The position numbers and the translations under genes are program-made. A stretch of DNA of 64,000 nucleotides from Actinomadura madurae (GTDB lineage: Bacteria > Actinomycetota > Actinomycetes > Streptosporangiales > Streptosporangiaceae), in NCBI RefSeq assembly GCF_900115095.1, contig NZ_FOVH01000013.1:248001-312000 (forward strand). Reading direction: 5' to 3'. Each line of letters opens with the position of its first letter. Within the stretch, counting starts at the first letter, position 1. Shown piece after piece: positions 62,922-64,000 of the stretch. The notes under the pieces are model-generated. The model saw only the letters and a program-made list of their open reading frames with translations, did not search any database and was not told the origin of the DNA.

Positions 62922-63934
62922 TCGACCTGCACGCCCACGCCTCCTCGCCGTCCGCGGCCGCCCTCGCCGCGCGGATGCCGGACCACGCCGAGCAGGCGAG
63001 GGCCATGGCCGCGCGTTACCGCGATCCCCGAACGGCCGCGCACATGGCGCGCGTGCAGCCCGAATGGGAGCATCGCCTCACCGACCTCGACACGCGTCTC
63101 GCGCACATGGACGCCGCCGGAGTGGACCTCCAGGTGGTGTCGGTCAATCCCGGCCAGTACTACCACTGGGCCGACCCTGACGACGCGATGGCGCTGACGG
63201 CCGCGATCAACGACGACCTGGCCGCCCTCGTCGAAAGACGCCCGGACCGCTTCCTGGCTTTCGGCACGGTCGCCCTTCAGCACCCGGCACTCGCGGCCGA
63301 GCAACTGGCGAACGTGATGGATCGGCGTGGATTCGTCGGAGTGCAGATCTCGACGCAGGCCGGCGGTACCGATCTCTCCGACCCTGCGTACGAAGTCCTC
63401 TGGAATGCGGCCGAGCGACACGGAGCGGTCGTGTTTCTGCACCCCTTGGGGTGCCCACAGATGACCGAGCGGCTGACCCCCGCCTATCTGAACAACATCG
63501 TCGGCCAACCCCTTGAGACGGCGGTGGCGCTATCTCTCCTCATCTTCACCGGAGTGCTCGACCGGCACCCTGAGCTGCGCCTGTGCGTCGCGCACGGCGG
63601 AGGGTACCTGCCGACGTACCTGGGACGCAGCGAGCATGCCTACCGGGTCCGCCCGGACAGCCGCACCATGGAACACCCGCCGGGGCACTACCTGCGCAGG
63701 ATGTGGTTCGACTCGGTCGTCCACTCGCCCGGGGTGGCCCGAGCCCTGATCGAGGCCGTCGGCTCCGATCGGGTCGTGATCGGCACCGACTACCCCTTCG
63801 ATATGGGGGACGCCGATCCCGCGGCGCTCGTCGACGCCGTCGCGGGCCTCACGGACGAGGCGCGAGCCTCCATCTACCGGGGCAATGCCGAACGGCTGCT
63901 CTCGCTCACTCCTCCTGACGGAACCGTCCTTTGA
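62918..63934 (+). CDS. Amidohydrolase-family decarboxylase (ACMSD/gamma-resorcylate type)
   Basis: The 338-residue TIM-barrel metal enzyme has IDLHAHA (H5, H7), the His strand VVFLHPLG, the next His in VAHGGGYLPTYLG and Asp in VIGTDYPFDMG. This pattern fits amidohydrolase_2 members that decarboxylate aromatic or muconate-semialdehyde-type acids without redox chemistry. GTG 62918 overlaps the FAH stop (GTGA). A decarboxylase here would fit removal of CO2 from a carboxylated ring-fission product. Confidence 0.9.
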   Translation: MIDLHAHASSPSAAALAARMPDHAEQARAMAARYRDPRTAAHMARVQPEWEHRLTDLDTRLAHMDAAGVDLQVVSVNPGQYYHWADPDDAMALTAAINDDLAALVERRPDRFLAFGTVALQHPALAAEQLANVMDRRGFVGVQISTQAGGTDLSDPAYEVLWNAAERHGAVVFLHPLGCPQMTERLTPAYLNNIVGQPLETAVALSLLIFTGVLDRHPELRLCVAHGGGYLPTYLGRSEHAYRVRPDSRTMEHPPGHYLRRMWFDSVVHSPGVARALIEAVGSDRVVIGTDYPFDMGDADPAALVDAVAGLTDEARASIYRGNAERLLSLTPPDGTVL

Positions 63935-63942
63935 GAGGCATC

Positions 63943-64000
63943 ATGCGCTGGACCGCTTACCGATCACCGCACGACCGCACCCCGCGACTCGGGCTCGTCG
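63943..64000 (+). CDS. Start of a second FAH-family gene, cut by window end
   Basis: GAGAGG lies just before ATG 63943 and 19 codons are visible: MRWTAYRSPHDRTPRLGLV. This resembles the N-terminus of FAH-family proteins (MRFVTYR...RLGVV), as at 28859. It follows the amidohydrolase stop by 8 bases and so extends this operon. The rest is outside the window, so the family call is tentative. Confidence 0.55.
   Translation, partial: MRWTAYRSPHDRTPRLGLV

Overview
The window is very GC-rich, with GTG/TTG starts, start-stop overlaps (ATGA/GTGA), ECF41 and ECF42 sigma factors, PucR, LLM-flavin, DUF574-type methyltransferase and DUF6745 genes. This points to a soil actinomycete, probably of the Streptosporangiales (Actinomadura-like); that placement is inferred from gene content only. 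I see no rRNA, tRNA, CRISPR array or intact mobile element.

Layout. (1) 1-8443: sugar/nucleoside-type ABC importer (ATPase, permease, lipoprotein), then a molybdenum hydroxylase (2Fe-2S subunit plus a fused Mo-large/FAD subunit) and an M20-like protein lacking its zinc ligands. (2) 8501-13331: TetR regulator and a four-gene operon around a LigB-type extradiol dioxygenase, with a ring-cleavage-type hydrolase, an LLM flavoenzyme and an MmgE/PrpD protein. (3) 13697-18306: ECF41 sigma factor with its AhpD-like partner; a MarR gene divergent from a haloalkane dehalogenase and quinone oxidoreductase. (4) 18779-25441: small enzymes, a STAND ATPase, a secreted RCC1-repeat protein and a DUF574 methyltransferase. 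(5) 25715-31528: TetR/P450/metallo-beta-lactamase locus, an internally deleted FAH gene and a PucR regulator. (6) 31849-34687: a decaying flavin monooxygenase locus (intact FMN reductase, deletion fusion, monooxygenase with an amber codon). (7) 34929-42754: MFS transporter, TetR and a five-gene catabolic operon (hydrolase, SDR, acyl-CoA ligase, cyclase-family hydrolase, oxidoreductase). (8) 42919-45748: DGPF protein, ECF42 sigma factor and MFS exporter. (9) 45871-51532: accessory patch with an EEP-nuclease fragment, a cyclase-like/STAND protein with a TPR partner, an IS66 remnant and a DUF6745 gene pair. (10) 52337-53284: Tat-exported alpha/beta-fold protein preceded by four TGTCGACA palindromes, then CoA-transferase debris. 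(11) 54026-64000: aromatic-catabolism cluster (aldehyde dehydrogenase, DapA-like aldolase, ornithine cyclodeaminase-like, FAD monooxygenase, MBL hydrolase, type I extradiol dioxygenase, FAH, amidohydrolase, second FAH start) with two MarR regulators.

The common theme is import and breakdown of aromatic or xenobiotic compounds: independent ring-cleavage modules, each next to its own TetR or MarR gene, often with a clear palindromic operator candidate between divergent genes. Several modules are in decay. Two distant MarR loci share the half-site GACAGG/CCTGTC. The least explained part is 46319-51532, where a nucleotide-cyclase-like domain fused to a STAND NTPase, a TPR protein and a DUF6745 pair sit among mobile-element and nuclease debris.
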